Shown here piece by piece: positions 17,224 through 26,009 of a stretch of 64,000 bases of DNA (position 1 is the first letter of the stretch; the number at the start of each line of letters is the position of its first letter). The stretch covers positions 62,001 to 126,000 of the forward strand of contig NZ_FYEK01000028.1 in the NCBI RefSeq assembly GCF_900187885.1. The letters run 5' to 3'. Below the pieces are notes generated by a model. The model had not been told where the DNA came from and made no database searches. It saw only the letters and a program-made list of their open reading frames with translations. Source of the DNA: Thermoflexus hugenholtzii JAD2 (GTDB lineage Bacteria > Chloroflexota > Anaerolineae > Thermoflexales > Thermoflexaceae). Made by a program: the position numbers and the translations under genes.

Positions 17224-18636
17224 ATGCGGTTCATCCCGCACACCGAGGAAGAGCGTCAGGAGATGCTCCGGGCCATCGGCGTGGAGCGCATCGAGGACCT
17301 CTTCGCGGATGTCCCGGAAGCCTATCGGTTCCCTCCGCTGAACCTCCCCCCTCCTCTGACCGAGCTGGAGGCCCGCTGGGAGCTGGAGGCCCTGGCGGAG
17401 GCCAACACCCACGCCGGCCAATATGCCTGCTTCCTGGGGGCCGGCGCCTACCGCCATTTCATCCCCGCCGTGGTCGATGAGCTGCTCCGCCGGGGCGAGT
17501 TCTACACCGCCTACACCCCCTACCAGCCGGAAGTCAGCCAGGGGACCCTCCAGGCGATGTTCGAGTTCCAGTCGATGATCTGCGCCCTCACCGGCATGGA
17601 GGTCGCCAACGCCAGCCATTACGACGGTTCCTCGGCGCTGGCGGAGGCGGTGCTGATGGCCCTGCGGCTGACCCGGGGCGAGCGGCCCCGCATCCTTCTC
17701 TTCCCCACCATCCATCCGGAATACCGGGCTGTGGTCCGCACCTACGTGCAGCACCTGGACGTCCGCCTAGAGGGGGATGAAGGCTGGACCCGGGAGCAGC
17801 TGCGGGAGCCGCTGGCCGTGCTGGAGGCGCTGGAGGCCCGTCTGGATGGGAAGACGGCGGCCCTGGTGATCCCTTACCCCGACTTCCTGGGCCGGGTGCT
17901 CCCGCCGGCCCGCCTGCGGGAGACCGCGGACCGCGTGCACCGGGCGGGGGCGCTGCTGATCGCGGTGATCAACCCCATCGCCCTGGCCCTCTTCGACCCC
18001 CCGGGGTCCTGGGGGGCGGACATCGTGGTGGGCGAGGGGCAGCCCCTGGGGATCCCCCTGAGCTTCGGCGGGCCTTACCTGGGCCTGATGGCCACCCGGA
18101 TGGCCTTCGTGCGCCAGCTGCCGGGGCGCCTGGTGGGGGAGACGGTGGACCGGGAGGGCCGTCGGGGCTATGTGCTCACCCTCTCCACCCGCGAGCAGCA
18201 CATCCGCCGGGAGAAGGCCACCAGCAACATCACCACCAACGTGGGCCTGATGGCCCTGGCGGCCACGATCTATCTCTCGGCCCTGGGCCGGCATGGCCTG
18301 CGCCAGGTGGCCACCCTCTGCTACCACAAGGCCCACTACTTGGCCGGGCGCATCGCCGCCCTCCCCGGCTACGAGGTGTGGACGGAGCAGCCCTTCTTCC
18401 ATGAGTTTGTGGTCCGAACCCCCCGGCCAGTGGAGGAGATCAACCGGATCCTCTATGAGGACTATCAGATCATCGGCGGCTATGACCTGGGCCGGGCCTA
18501 CCCAGAGCTGGACGGCCACATGCTGCTGTGCGCCACCGAGATGAACACCCGGGAGGAGCTGGACGCCCTGGTGACGGCCCTGAGTGAGATCGGCGGGCTG
18601 AAAGCCGTGGCGGAAGCGGGTAAAGATCCTTTGTAG
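17224..18636 (+). CDS. gcvPA: Glycine dehydrogenase (decarboxylating) subunit 1
   Basis: 470 residues, the alpha-like subunit of the two-subunit P protein. It opens with the family start MRFIPHTEEERQEML and carries FLGAGAYRHFIPAVVD near residue 77 and YTPYQPEVSQGTLQAMFEFQ near residue 98. The Lys that binds PLP is in the partner subunit, as is normal. The TAG stop codon lies within the first arm of a palindromic repeat element that separates it from gcvPB. Confidence 0.95.
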   Translation: MRFIPHTEEERQEMLRAIGVERIEDLFADVPEAYRFPPLNLPPPLTELEARWELEALAEANTHAGQYACFLGAGAYRHFIPAVVDELLRRGEFYTAYTPYQPEVSQGTLQAMFEFQSMICALTGMEVANASHYDGSSALAEAVLMALRLTRGERPRILLFPTIHPEYRAVVRTYVQHLDVRLEGDEGWTREQLREPLAVLEALEARLDGKTAALVIPYPDFLGRVLPPARLRETADRVHRAGALLIAVINPIALALFDPPGSWGADIVVGEGQPLGIPLSFGGPYLGLMATRMAFVRQLPGRLVGETVDREGRRGYVLTLSTREQHIRREKATSNITTNVGLMALAATIYLSALGRHGLRQVATLCYHKAHYLAGRIAALPGYEVWTEQPFFHEFVVRTPRPVEEINRILYEDYQIIGGYDLGRAYPELDGHMLLCATEMNTREELDALVTALSEIGGLKAVAEAGKDPL

Positions 18637-18751
18637 GAGGGGCTTTAGCCCCGAACCTCCGCCTTCGATGACGCGAGGGGTCGCGGCGAAAGCTCTAACC
18701 TGAACCCGCGTCTTCGATCCCGCAAGGTCGCGGCTGAAGCCGCTCCTACAA
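18631..18751. repeat. Palindromic interspersed repeat between gcvPA and gcvPB
   Basis: 121 bases bounded by TTGTAGGAG (18631-18639) and CTCCTACAA (18743-18751). Inside are a GGGGCT-TT-AGCCCC hairpin at 18639-18652 and a GCGGCT-GAA-GCCGC hairpin near the right end, separated by two copies of a CCGNNTTCGAT segment. Elements of the same type recur near 50245-50415 and 57124-57423. The structure is like REP/BIME elements, and because it lies inside an operon it will be in the mRNA. Confidence 0.85.
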
Positions 18752-18767
18752 GGAGGGAGGTGAACCG

Positions 18768-20252
18768 ATGACGGAGCCCTTGATCTTTGAATATTCGGTC
18801 CCCGGCCGGCGCGGGGTGGAGCTGCCGGAGCCCGATGTGCCCGAGACCCCTCTGCCGGAGGGGTTCCAGCGGGCGGATCTCCCGCTGCCTGAGGTCAGCG
18901 AGGTCGACGTCGTCCGCCACTTCCTCCGGCTCTCCCAGATGAACTACGGGGTGGACAAGGGCTTTTACCCCCTGGGCTCCTGCACGATGAAATACAACCC
19001 CAAGATCAACGAGGAGATGGCCCGCCTGCCGGGCTTCGCCCACCTGCACCCCTATCAGGATCCGGAGACGGTGCAGGGCGCCTTGGCGCTGATGTATCAC
19101 CTGCAGGAGTTCCTGAAAGAGATCGGGGGGTTCGCCGCGGTCTCCCTGCAGCCGGCGGCGGGCTCCCAGGGGGAGCTGGCCGGCATCCTGATGATCCGGG
19201 CCTACCATCGGGACCGCGGGGAGGGGAAGAAGCGGATCAAGATGCTGATCCCCGACTCGGCCCACGGCACGAACCCCGCCTCCTCGGCGATGGCGGGCCT
19301 GCAGGTGGTCAACATCCCCTCCGACCGGCGGGGGAACATCGACCTGGACGCCCTGCGGAAGGAGTGCGACGAGACGGTGGCGGGGCTGATGATCACCAAC
19401 CCCAACACCCTGGGCCTCTTCGACGAGAACCTGCTGGAGGCCATCGACCTGGTCCATCGCTGCGGGGGGCTGATCTACGGGGACGGGGCCAACATGAACG
19501 CCCTGATGGGGATCTGCAAGCCCGGCGCGATGGGCTTCGATGTCATGCACTATAACCTCCACAAGACCTTCAGCACCCCCCACGGCGGCGGCGGCCCGGG
19601 GGCCGGCCCCATCGGGGCCAGCGAGCGGCTGGCCCCCTATCTGCCCGGGCCCATCGTGGCCATCGATCGGGAACGAACAGTGCGGCCGGACGAACCCTTC
19701 TACACGTTCGTCTGGCCGGAGCGGAGCATCGGCCGGGTGCGGGCCTTCCACGGCCACTTTGGGGTCTTCGTCCGCGCCTACACCTACATTCGGATGCACG
19801 GCCCGCGCCTGCGGGAGGTCTCCGAGGCGGCGGTCCTCAACGCCAACTACCTCCTCGCGCGGCTGCGGGGGATCTACCCGGTGCCCTACGACCGGCTCTG
19901 CAAGCACGAGTTCGTGATCATGGGGAAGATCCCCGGCACCCCCATCCGGGCCCTGGACATCTCCAAGCGGCTGATGGATTACGGCTTCCACCCGCCGACG
20001 AACTACTTCCCGCTGATCGTCCCCGAAGCCCTGATGATCGAGCCGACGGAGACCGAGAGCAAGGCCACCCTGGACGCCTTCGCCGAGGCGATGCGGCGCA
20101 TCGCCGAGGAAGCCCGGGAGGACCCTGAGCGGCTGCAGCAGGCTCCGCACACCACCCCTGTCCGTCGGCTGGACGAGGCCCGGGCGGCCCGGAGCCTGGT
20201 GCTGCGGTATGCGCCTGCCCCGGCCCCACAGCCCGCCTCCGAGCCGCGATAG
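18768..20252 (+). CDS. gcvPB: Glycine dehydrogenase (decarboxylating) subunit 2
   Basis: 494 residues, the PLP-binding subunit of the split P protein. The PLP lysine is in [16 protein letters not shown] near residue 265. Other family stretches: [19 protein letters not shown] near residue 67, [20 protein letters not shown] near residue 128 and [12 protein letters not shown]. It decarboxylates glycine and loads the aminomethyl group on GcvH. GGAGGGAGG precedes the ATG. The C-terminal 25 residues are a Pro/Ala-rich tail not needed for catalysis. Confidence 0.95.
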   Translation: MTEPLIFEYSVPGRRGVELPEPDVPETPLPEGFQRADLPLPEVSEVDVVRHFLRLSQMNYGVDKGFYPLGSCTMKYNPKINEEMARLPGFAHLHPYQDPETVQGALALMYHLQEFLKEIGGFAAVSLQPAAGSQGELAGILMIRAYHRDRGEGKKRIKMLIPDSAHGTNPASSAMAGLQVVNIPSDRRGNIDLDALRKECDETVAGLMITNPNTLGLFDENLLEAIDLVHRCGGLIYGDGANMNALMGICKPGAMGFDVMHYNLHKTFSTPHGGGGPGAGPIGASERLAPYLPGPIVAIDRERTVRPDEPFYTFVWPERSIGRVRAFHGHFGVFVRAYTYIRMHGPRLREVSEAAVLNANYLLARLRGIYPVPYDRLCKHEFVIMGKIPGTPIRALDISKRLMDYGFHPPTNYFPLIVPEALMIEPTETESKATLDAFAEAMRRIAEEAREDPERLQQAPHTTPVRRLDEARAARSLVLRYAPAPAPQPASEPR

Positions 20253-20384
20253 GCCGCGGGGGAAAGCGGAGATCCCCCGCTCCGGGCAATGGATGTTCGC
20301 TTCGTCAAAATGGGCTTGCAGGGTGTGGTAAAATGTTTTAACCGGATATGGAAATCGGAAGATCCGAAAGGGGGTGGGGGAAGG

Positions 20385-20723
20385 ATGCGGTGGATAGAGC
20401 CGGAGTGGATCACCGTCGTGGAGGGGCCGGCGCCGCAATTCCAACCTGCCCGGGAGGTCTGGGCGTTCTCGATCTACGAAGGGCCCACGCCCCAGCCGGT
20501 GGCGGTGTGCCAGATGCGGACCTTCAACGGGGAGAAGATGCTGGAGCGCTGCCGTCGGGCCTGGGGGGAGGGACGCCCGGTGCAGCTGGATTTCCCCGCC
20601 CCATCGGGAGAGCGGCGCTGGGCGGACGTGATCGCCGCCCGGGTGGAGCGCTGGCCGGAGGGCGACGTGCTGGTCCTTTGGGTGCGGCGCCCTCGCCCCA
20701 TGGAGCATCCGGAGAACGCATAG
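20385..20723 (+). CDS. Hypothetical protein, 112 residues
   Basis: The ATG at 20385 (MRWIEPEW) is preceded by GGGGGAAGG and is preferred over an upstream in-frame start. No membrane segment and no motif that I recognise. The sequence alternates hydrophobic and charged residues (EVWAFSIYEGPTPQPVAVCQ, later RWADVIAARVERWPEGDVLV), as in a small beta-rich protein. It lies 16 bases before a metallopeptidase gene on the same strand, so co-expression is likely. Confidence 0.55.
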   Translation: MRWIEPEWITVVEGPAPQFQPAREVWAFSIYEGPTPQPVAVCQMRTFNGEKMLERCRRAWGEGRPVQLDFPAPSGERRWADVIAARVERWPEGDVLVLWVRRPRPMEHPENA

Positions 20724-20739
20724 AAAAGGGAGCGGAACC

Positions 20740-22368
20740 GTGAGCCATGCGCTGCAAGCGTTCATCGAGGCCCACACCCGGCAGGTGGAGCCACTGGTCG
20801 TCGCCCAGTCCGAAGCCTACTGGCGGTTCACCACCACCGGCCGCAAGGAGGACGAGGAAGAATACGCCCGGCTGACCGCGGCGCTGCGCAAGGTTTACGC
20901 CGACCGGGAGGCCTTCGCCCGGCTGCGCCGGCTGATGGAGGAGGCCGGGCTCCTCAAAGACGGCGTCTTCACCCCGAACCCCCAGGTCCCCCCTCTGCTC
21001 GCCCGCCAGGCCCGCATCCTCTATGACGACTTCCGCGGCCTGCAGATCGACCCCGCCCTGATCGATGCCATCACCGAGCTGGAGAAAGAGGTCGAGGGCG
21101 CCTTCAACACTTTCCGGGCCACCCTGCGGGGACGGCCGGTCACCGACAACCAGATCCGCCAGATCCTGCGGACCTCCGAGGACCTGGCCCTGCGGCGGGA
21201 GGCCTGGGAGGCCAGCAAGCAGATCGGCGCCCAGGTGGCCGAACGGCTGCTCCGCCTGGTGGAGCGGCGCAACGAAGGGGCCCGCCAGGTGGGCTTTGAC
21301 AACTTCTACACCATGAGCCTAGCCCTGGCCGAGCAGGATGAGGGGGAGCTGTTCCGGCTGCTCGATCATCTGGATCGGCTGACCCGCCCCCTGTTCGCCG
21401 CCTATAAGGCGGAGCTGGACGCGGAGCTGGCCCGGCGGTTCGGTGTGGAGGTCGCCGACCTCTACCCCTGGCATTACAGCGACCCCTTCTTCCAGGAGCC
21501 GCCGGAAGCCGGGGATGGGATCAGCCGCCTGTTCGAGGGCCGCGACCCGGTGACCCTCTCGCGGGCCTTCTACTCGGCCATCGGGCTGGAGATCGAGGAT
21601 ATCCTGGCCCGCAGCGATCTCTACGAGCGGGAGGGAAAGCAGCAGCACGCCTACTGCATCCACATCGACCGCAAAGGGGACGTGCGGATCCTGGCCAACC
21701 TCCAGCCCGACGCCTACTGGGCCGAGACGATGCTCCACGAGCTCGGCCATGCGGTCTACGACAAATACATCGACCGGGACCTCCCCTTCCTGCTGCGCAC
21801 GCCGGCCCACATCCTCTCCACCGAGGCCATCGCCGTGCTGATGGGCCGCCTGATCCACCACCCGGCCTGGCTGCGGCGCTATCTGGGCCTGGAGGAGGAG
21901 TCCCTGCAGCAAGCGCTCCCCCAGGCTCTCCGACGCCACCGGGCTAAGCTCCTGATCTTCACCCGCTGGGTGCTGGTGATGGCCCATTTCGAACGCGCCC
22001 TCTACCAAAACCCCCGGCAGGACCTCAATCGTCTGTGGTGGGATCTGGTGGAGGAGTTTCAGATGGTGCGGCGCCCGGAGGGGCGGGATGCGCCCGACTG
22101 GGCGGCGAAGATCCACTTCAGCGTCGCGCCGGTTTATTATCACAACTACCTGCTGGGGGAATTGGCAGCCTCCCAGCTGCTGATGACCTTGCGGGCCCGG
22201 ATCGGGGAGGATGAGGCCTGGATCGCCTCCCCGGAGACCGGGGCCTTTTTGATCCGGCGCTACTTCCGGCCCGGACGCTCCGTCGACTGGAACACCCTGA
22301 TGGTGTTCGCCACCGGATACCCCCTCTCCCCGGAGCCCTTCGCCCGGGATCTGGAGCCGGCGGCATGA
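20740..22368 (+). CDS. M2/M3-type zinc metallopeptidase
   Basis: 542 residues from a GTG at 20740 with AAAAGGGAGCGG upstream. The zinc motif is ETMLHELGHAVYDKYI (HEXXH near residue 334), with a third ligand Glu in HILSTEAIAVLMGRL about 25 residues later. The mainly helical sequence and the C-terminal YYHNYLLGELAASQLL resemble peptidyl-dipeptidase A (M2) and oligopeptidases of clan MA. No signal peptide is present, so it probably acts on peptides in the cytoplasm. The M2-versus-M3 choice is uncertain. Confidence 0.8.
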   Translation: MSHALQAFIEAHTRQVEPLVVAQSEAYWRFTTTGRKEDEEEYARLTAALRKVYADREAFARLRRLMEEAGLLKDGVFTPNPQVPPLLARQARILYDDFRGLQIDPALIDAITELEKEVEGAFNTFRATLRGRPVTDNQIRQILRTSEDLALRREAWEASKQIGAQVAERLLRLVERRNEGARQVGFDNFYTMSLALAEQDEGELFRLLDHLDRLTRPLFAAYKAELDAELARRFGVEVADLYPWHYSDPFFQEPPEAGDGISRLFEGRDPVTLSRAFYSAIGLEIEDILARSDLYEREGKQQHAYCIHIDRKGDVRILANLQPDAYWAETMLHELGHAVYDKYIDRDLPFLLRTPAHILSTEAIAVLMGRLIHHPAWLRRYLGLEEESLQQALPQALRRHRAKLLIFTRWVLVMAHFERALYQNPRQDLNRLWWDLVEEFQMVRRPEGRDAPDWAAKIHFSVAPVYYHNYLLGELAASQLLMTLRARIGEDEAWIASPETGAFLIRRYFRPGRSVDWNTLMVFATGYPLSPEPFARDLEPAA

Positions 22369-22411
22369 GGGGAGGGCAAGCGACCCGGATCTCTCCCTCC
22401 AAGAGGAGCGG

Positions 22412-23215
22412 ATGAACGCCGGGGTTCCTTGGGTTTCGGCGCTGACAGGGATCGGGTTGATCGGGGTGCTCCTCGCTCTGATCCTGGCCTTCCGGGCATG
22501 GTGGGAAGCCCGCCTGACCCCCTATCTGATCGTGCGCCGCGCCGCGGAGCGGCGGGCGCGCCGCTGGCTCCGGCTGGCCCTCGGGCTGGCCCTCGGCATA
22601 GGCACCCTGAACGCCTTCGCCCGCTCCGGCTTCCACCTGCCCTTCGAGATCCCGCCGCCAGGATGGCCTGCGCCGGTTTCCCCTTCCCCTACGCCTTCCC
22701 TGGAGGCCCTTCCTTCTCCATCCCCTACACCCCTTGAAGAGATCCCACCAACACCTACATCCCGGCCGACACCCTCCCCGTCGCCCACCTCGCCGCCGTC
22801 TCCCCTCCCCTCGCCGACGCTGCCGTATCCGCCCACCCTGCTGACCCCGCTTCCCGGCGCGGTCCCGGCGCCCCCGAACGCTCGGTTCACGGATTTGGCG
22901 CTCACAAGCGCCTGCGACGAGCGCGGGCGACCCCTCCGGATCCCCACGCCGCCGCCGACGGTCTTCCCTGCCGGGACCGTTCGGATCTGCGGGCGGTTCC
23001 GGGTGGAGAACATGCCGGTGGGGGCCCCATGGACGGTAGCCTGGTATCGGGAGGGCGCCTTGGAGGACAGCAGCACCCTGCTCTGGGACGGCCGCCCAGG
23101 CCAGCCCGGCTACATCTACAACACCCGGCCGGACGGCTTCCCGGCCGGACGATGGGAGGTCCGCCTCTACATCGAGGACCGCCTGCAGGTCCGCGTGGAG
23201 TTCGAGGTGCGATGA
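22412..23215 (+). CDS. Membrane-anchored protein with Pro/Ser/Thr linker
   Basis: 267 residues. One or two N-terminal membrane segments (about residues 8-26 and 52-68) are followed by a long low-complexity linker of PSPTP-type repeats (about 80-150) and then a C-terminal beta-rich domain (about 155-267) with LTSACDERGRPL, VRICGRFRVENM and a final WEVRLYIEDRLQVRVEFEV. Two cysteines in the domain could form a disulfide. Linker-plus-domain proteins of this kind are frequent on Chloroflexota surfaces. Function unknown; it is convergent with the following gene, 9 bases away. Confidence 0.65.
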   Translation: MNAGVPWVSALTGIGLIGVLLALILAFRAWWEARLTPYLIVRRAAERRARRWLRLALGLALGIGTLNAFARSGFHLPFEIPPPGWPAPVSPSPTPSLEALPSPSPTPLEEIPPTPTSRPTPSPSPTSPPSPLPSPTLPYPPTLLTPLPGAVPAPPNARFTDLALTSACDERGRPLRIPTPPPTVFPAGTVRICGRFRVENMPVGAPWTVAWYREGALEDSSTLLWDGRPGQPGYIYNTRPDGFPAGRWEVRLYIEDRLQVRVEFEVR

Positions 23216-23224
23216 GGGAGCCTG

Positions 23225-23824
23225 TCATTGCACAGCACAGCACGAATCATCCGCGGGGATCTCCGCGGCGGCCGCCTCGGCCTCGGCCCGAAGGACCGGA
23301 GGGAGATCCGCGGCCATGGCCAGCCCCTTGCGCAGGACAGCCTGCACATGGTCCCCACAACAGCGTCCGGAGGGATTCCGGATGTGGCACTCCGTCCCCG
23401 TGCGGGCCTTCGTATAAGCCTGGATGTCTTTGATGGAATCACAGCAGCGCTTAACCACGATCTCATAGAGGATGGTCTGCTCATCCACTCTCTTGCAGTA
23501 ACAGACCGGGATCGGCGTCTCGAGACGCTTGATCCCCACCGGGACCTGTACGTCCTCCAGGGCGAAGTAAAGGCCCTCCCCGTTGTGGAAGTACACGATG
23601 GGACAGGTCGGGGTCTCGCAGAAGTGAACACCCGCATCCCGGATCTTGTCGAAGTGCTCGCCTCGGACCATCCGCTCCAGCGTCCAGCGCCGGATCCGGA
23701 AGGGGAACCGCCCCCCGCAGACCGGGCACATCGCTTCCGCCTGCGCAGGGTCCTGAGCCGTCAAGGCGGCATACACCGGATCCACCGGTAACAGCCGGCC
23801 GGAGACCGTGGTGAGATACGCCAT
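23225..23824 (-). CDS. CopZ-like iron-sulfur/zinc metallochaperone
   Basis: 199 residues, last gene of the mer-linked operon. An N-terminal zinc-ribbon CPVCGGRFPF (residue 33) pairs with CETPTCPIVYF; then comes CYCKRVDEQTILYEIV, and CHIRNPSGRCCGDHVQ in the BFD-like part. This is the pattern of the N-terminal domain of Archaeoglobus CopZ, which binds zinc and a 2Fe-2S cluster. The HMA copper domain usually fused to it is absent; the sequence ends in DDSCCAVQ. A role in metal delivery or reduction is likely; mercury is inferred only from the operon. Confidence 0.72.
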   Translation of the reverse strand: MAYLTTVSGRLLPVDPVYAALTAQDPAQAEAMCPVCGGRFPFRIRRWTLERMVRGEHFDKIRDAGVHFCETPTCPIVYFHNGEGLYFALEDVQVPVGIKRLETPIPVCYCKRVDEQTILYEIVVKRCCDSIKDIQAYTKARTGTECHIRNPSGRCCGDHVQAVLRKGLAMAADLPPVLRAEAEAAAAEIPADDSCCAVQ

Positions 23825-23884
23825 GCTGACCTCCTCCTGGATCAGGGTTCAGATGGGCTTGTCCCTTCAACGCCATCCCCGGGC

Positions 23885-24364
23885 TCAAGGCCCCTCCGGG
23901 ATGAGCTCCAGCTCGGTGGTGATGGCCACGCAGTTCCCGATCGTCCGCGCGACCGGACAGTAACGGGCATGGAAACCATGGACGCGGCGAGCGGTCTCCA
24001 TCTGGGAGGGAGCGATCCGCAGACGATAGGTCACGTGGATCCTCCGCAAGACCAGGACGTTGTCTTCCTTTTCAACCTCCCCCACCGCTTCGGCGATCAG
24101 CCGGCCTTCCCCTGCCGGGATCCCGCGCGCTTCCAGCGCGCCACCCAAGGTCCCGGTGAGTCAGCCTGCCGCCGCCGCAACCAGATCATCCAGCGTGGTG
24201 GCATGGGGCTCATGGGCGTGAGGATCCACGCCATAATGCCGGGCGACTTCGGTGTGAACTCCGAAAAAGATAGGCTGAGGTTCGATGGGGAGAAACGCCC
24301 GCCGCAAGGGGCCCTTCACTCGCTCAACCCGCACGCGGGATCGATACACCACGGCCTCGCTCAT
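23885..24364 (-). CDS. OsmC-family protein with in-frame TGA at the reactive cysteine: candidate selenoprotein
   Basis: 159 codons plus stop, if the TGA at 24161-24163 (codon 68) is read through. Both sides are in one frame. The segment before the TGA (TTLDDLVAAAAG) and after it (LTGTLGGALEARG) align with the paralogue at 48669 (MELVLVALAG-C-TAMDVLSILRKK), so the TGA takes the place of the peroxidatic Cys of OsmC/Ohr proteins. The second Cys is kept (HARYCPVA, residue 136; paralogue KYCSVS). A hairpin starts 19 bases after the TGA. OsmC-like selenoproteins are known. The alternative is a nonsense mutation. It lies 12 bases after ccdA. sel genes are not in the window. Confidence 0.7.
24125..24141 (-). 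promoter_or_regulatory. SECIS-like hairpin after the TGA codon
   Basis: On the minus strand GCGCGC, loop UGGAA, GCGCGC: a 6-bp GC-only stem whose loop holds two guanines. The loop begins 25 bases after the TGA, inside the 16-37 base range given for bacterial SECIS elements. The short stem means that it could also arise by chance in this GC-rich DNA. Confidence 0.5.
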
Positions 24365-24376
24365 GGCGGCCTCTGA

Positions 24377-25045
24377 TCAAAGAAAGATACGTCCCCAATA
24401 GTAAATCAGATAGAGCCCGGCCCCCAGCAGGAGCAGGACCCCAGCCGTCTCCACGGCGGCGGCCAGACGGCGGAGCCCCCGGGCCAGGGGACGCCCAGCG
24501 AGGGCCAGGGCCATGGAGAGGGCGACGAGCACCACCCCCATCCCCAGCCCATATAACAGGACCAAGAGGAGCGCCTCCCCCCCGCTCTGCCGGGCCACCG
24601 AGAACCCCACCAGGGCGAGGAACAGCGGCAACGTGCACCCCAGGGAAGCGAGGCCATACGCCAACCCGAAGCCGAACCAGGTCCATCGGGAAGGGCGCTC
24701 CCCCGCGCGGACTTCCAAAGGGATCCCGAGGAGGAGCCAGGGCCGGCCGGCGAGCCGGGAGAGGGCGAGAAGGACCAGGATCCCACCGACCCCCAGGCCC
24801 AGGAAAGGGGACCAGCGGGTGAGGGTTCTCAGGCCCATCGCCAGGGCGAACCCCGCCGCCACAAACAAACCGGTGCAGCCGGCCGCCATCGCCAGCCCCA
24901 TCCCGACGGCGTCCCGCACCGAAAGACGCCCTCCCGTCCGCGCCAGGGCGTAACCCACATAAGCCGGCAGCACCGCCAGGCCGCATGGATTGACCGTGGC
25001 CATCATCCCGGTCATCACCGCATAGAAGGCCAGGGCAAGATCCAT
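24377..25045 (-). CDS. ccdA: CcdA-type thiol-disulfide transmembrane electron carrier
   Basis: 222 residues with six predicted membrane helices. The two redox cysteines are in TVNPCGLAVLPAYVGY (helix 1, residue 21) and SLGCTLPLFLAL (helix 4), which is the CcdA/DsbD-gamma pattern. CcdA passes reducing equivalents from cytoplasmic thioredoxin across the membrane. Directly upstream is a TlpA-like lipoprotein, its probable partner, so the two would keep extracytoplasmic thiols reduced. In this operon those thiols would be on mercury-binding proteins. Spacing to TlpA is 29 bases. Confidence 0.87.
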   Translation of the reverse strand: MDLALAFYAVMTGMMATVNPCGLAVLPAYVGYALARTGGRLSVRDAVGMGLAMAAGCTGLFVAAGFALAMGLRTLTRWSPFLGLGVGGILVLLALSRLAGRPWLLLGIPLEVRAGERPSRWTWFGFGLAYGLASLGCTLPLFLALVGFSVARQSGGEALLLVLLYGLGMGVVLVALSMALALAGRPLARGLRRLAAAVETAGVLLLLGAGLYLIYYWGRIFL

Positions 25046-25074
25046 AGGAGAGACCTCCGGATCCTGGGCTCCTG

Positions 25075-25587
25075 CTAACGGGAGGCGGGCGGGAGGATCC
25101 GCGCCATCTGGGTGGCCAGCGTCTCATACGACGTCGGAACCTCGTCCCGGAAGACGATCCGACCTTGCGGATCGATGATCACCGTGGTGTCCAACCGGGT
25201 TACCCGGTAGGCGAGGGCCACCGTGTTGTCTCGATCGAAGGCCCATATGTAATCCGGGTTCCCGGCCGCTTCGCGAAAAGCCGCCAGGTCCTCCGGGGTG
25301 CTGGTGGGGTCCACATCCAGGGCCACGATCACTGCCTGATCCCCATAGTGCGCATGGAGACGGGCCAGCGCCCGGGCCTCCGGGACACAGGTGCCGCACC
25401 AGTAGGCCATAAAGAAGAGCACCACCGGCTTGCCCTCGCCCAGGGCCTGCGAAAGCGTGAACGTCCTCCCTTCCAGGGTGGGCACGCTGAAATCCGGCGC
25501 CGGAGCTCCACCTCCCCCCAGCCCCGCGCAGCCTGCGAGCACGAGCCCGATCCCCAGCCAGACTCCCCACCGCCGCAGCGCCTTCAC
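25075..25587 (-). CDS. TlpA-like thioredoxin-fold lipoprotein
   Basis: 170 residues from a GTG at 25587 that overlaps the preceding stop (GTGA). A signal with lipobox (GIGLVLAGCAG, Cys near residue 18) anchors it outside the membrane. The AhpC/TSA-like fold carries the redox motif FMAYWCGTCVPEAR (CxxC near residue 68). The cis-Pro region is RLDTTVIIDPQG. It reduces disulfides and is itself reduced by CcdA. A longer ATG start upstream would remove the lipobox and is rejected. Confidence 0.85.
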   Translation of the reverse strand: MKALRRWGVWLGIGLVLAGCAGLGGGGAPAPDFSVPTLEGRTFTLSQALGEGKPVVLFFMAYWCGTCVPEARALARLHAHYGDQAVIVALDVDPTSTPEDLAAFREAAGNPDYIWAFDRDNTVALAYRVTRLDTTVIIDPQGRIVFRDEVPTSYETLATQMARILPPASR

Positions 25588-26009
25588 GGGCTCACCTCCA
25601 GCCCCTGCAACGCGAAGAGCACCGGGAGGTCCTCGGCCGAGAGAACGCCCGGATCGTAGTCCACGATCAGGCGGTCTCCCTCCAGATGGATCGCCCGGAT
25701 CCCCGGCATGCCCTCCAGCGAGGCGATCACCTCCAGGAGCGGGCGCGGGGGACAGCATGGGGAGGGGATCGTCCGAAAGGTGGTGTAGATCTGACGTGCT
25801 GCCCGCTCGGGCGTTGCCGTCGCCAGGGGCTCAGTGGACTGGGGCAACGAGCGCCCCTCCCGCTCCGGAGGTGGAGTCGGCGCAGAGGCCGGAGCCACCG
25901 TCCCCCGTGGGAGGGCCGAAGGGACCTCCGGCGGGGCGGGGGGCGCAGCGCAGGCGGTCCAGAACAGCATCGCCGCCAGCAGGAGAACATGCCATCGATT
26001 CTGTATCAT
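25584..26009 (-). CDS. Lipoprotein with C-terminal HMA-like domain
   Basis: 141 residues from the ATG at 26009, which overlaps the merE stop (ATGA). Signal peptide LLLAAMLFWTACAAP with lipobox Cys near 18, a Pro/Ser/Thr-rich linker (25-70), then about 65 residues with the beta-alpha-beta-beta pattern of heavy-metal-associated domains: LLEVIASLEGMPGIRAIHL and DRLIVDYDPGVLSAEDLPV. In place of GMTCxxC it has SPCCPPRP. Position after merE suggests a MerP-like role in catching Hg(II) outside the membrane; this is inference. Confidence 0.65.
   Translation of the reverse strand: MIQNRWHVLLLAAMLFWTACAAPPAPPEVPSALPRGTVAPASAPTPPPEREGRSLPQSTEPLATATPERAARQIYTTFRTIPSPCCPPRPLLEVIASLEGMPGIRAIHLEGDRLIVDYDPGVLSAEDLPVLFALQGLEVSP

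Noticed and set aside
16740-20252. A complete glycine cleavage system
   Set aside because: gcvT and lpd are not in the window; only gcvH, gcvPA and gcvPB are present.
18645-20777. Long open frame opposite gcvPB (about 710 codons)
   Set aside because: Antisense shadow in GC-rich DNA with Pro/Gly/Arg-rich content; gcvPB has the PLP lysine and all family motifs.
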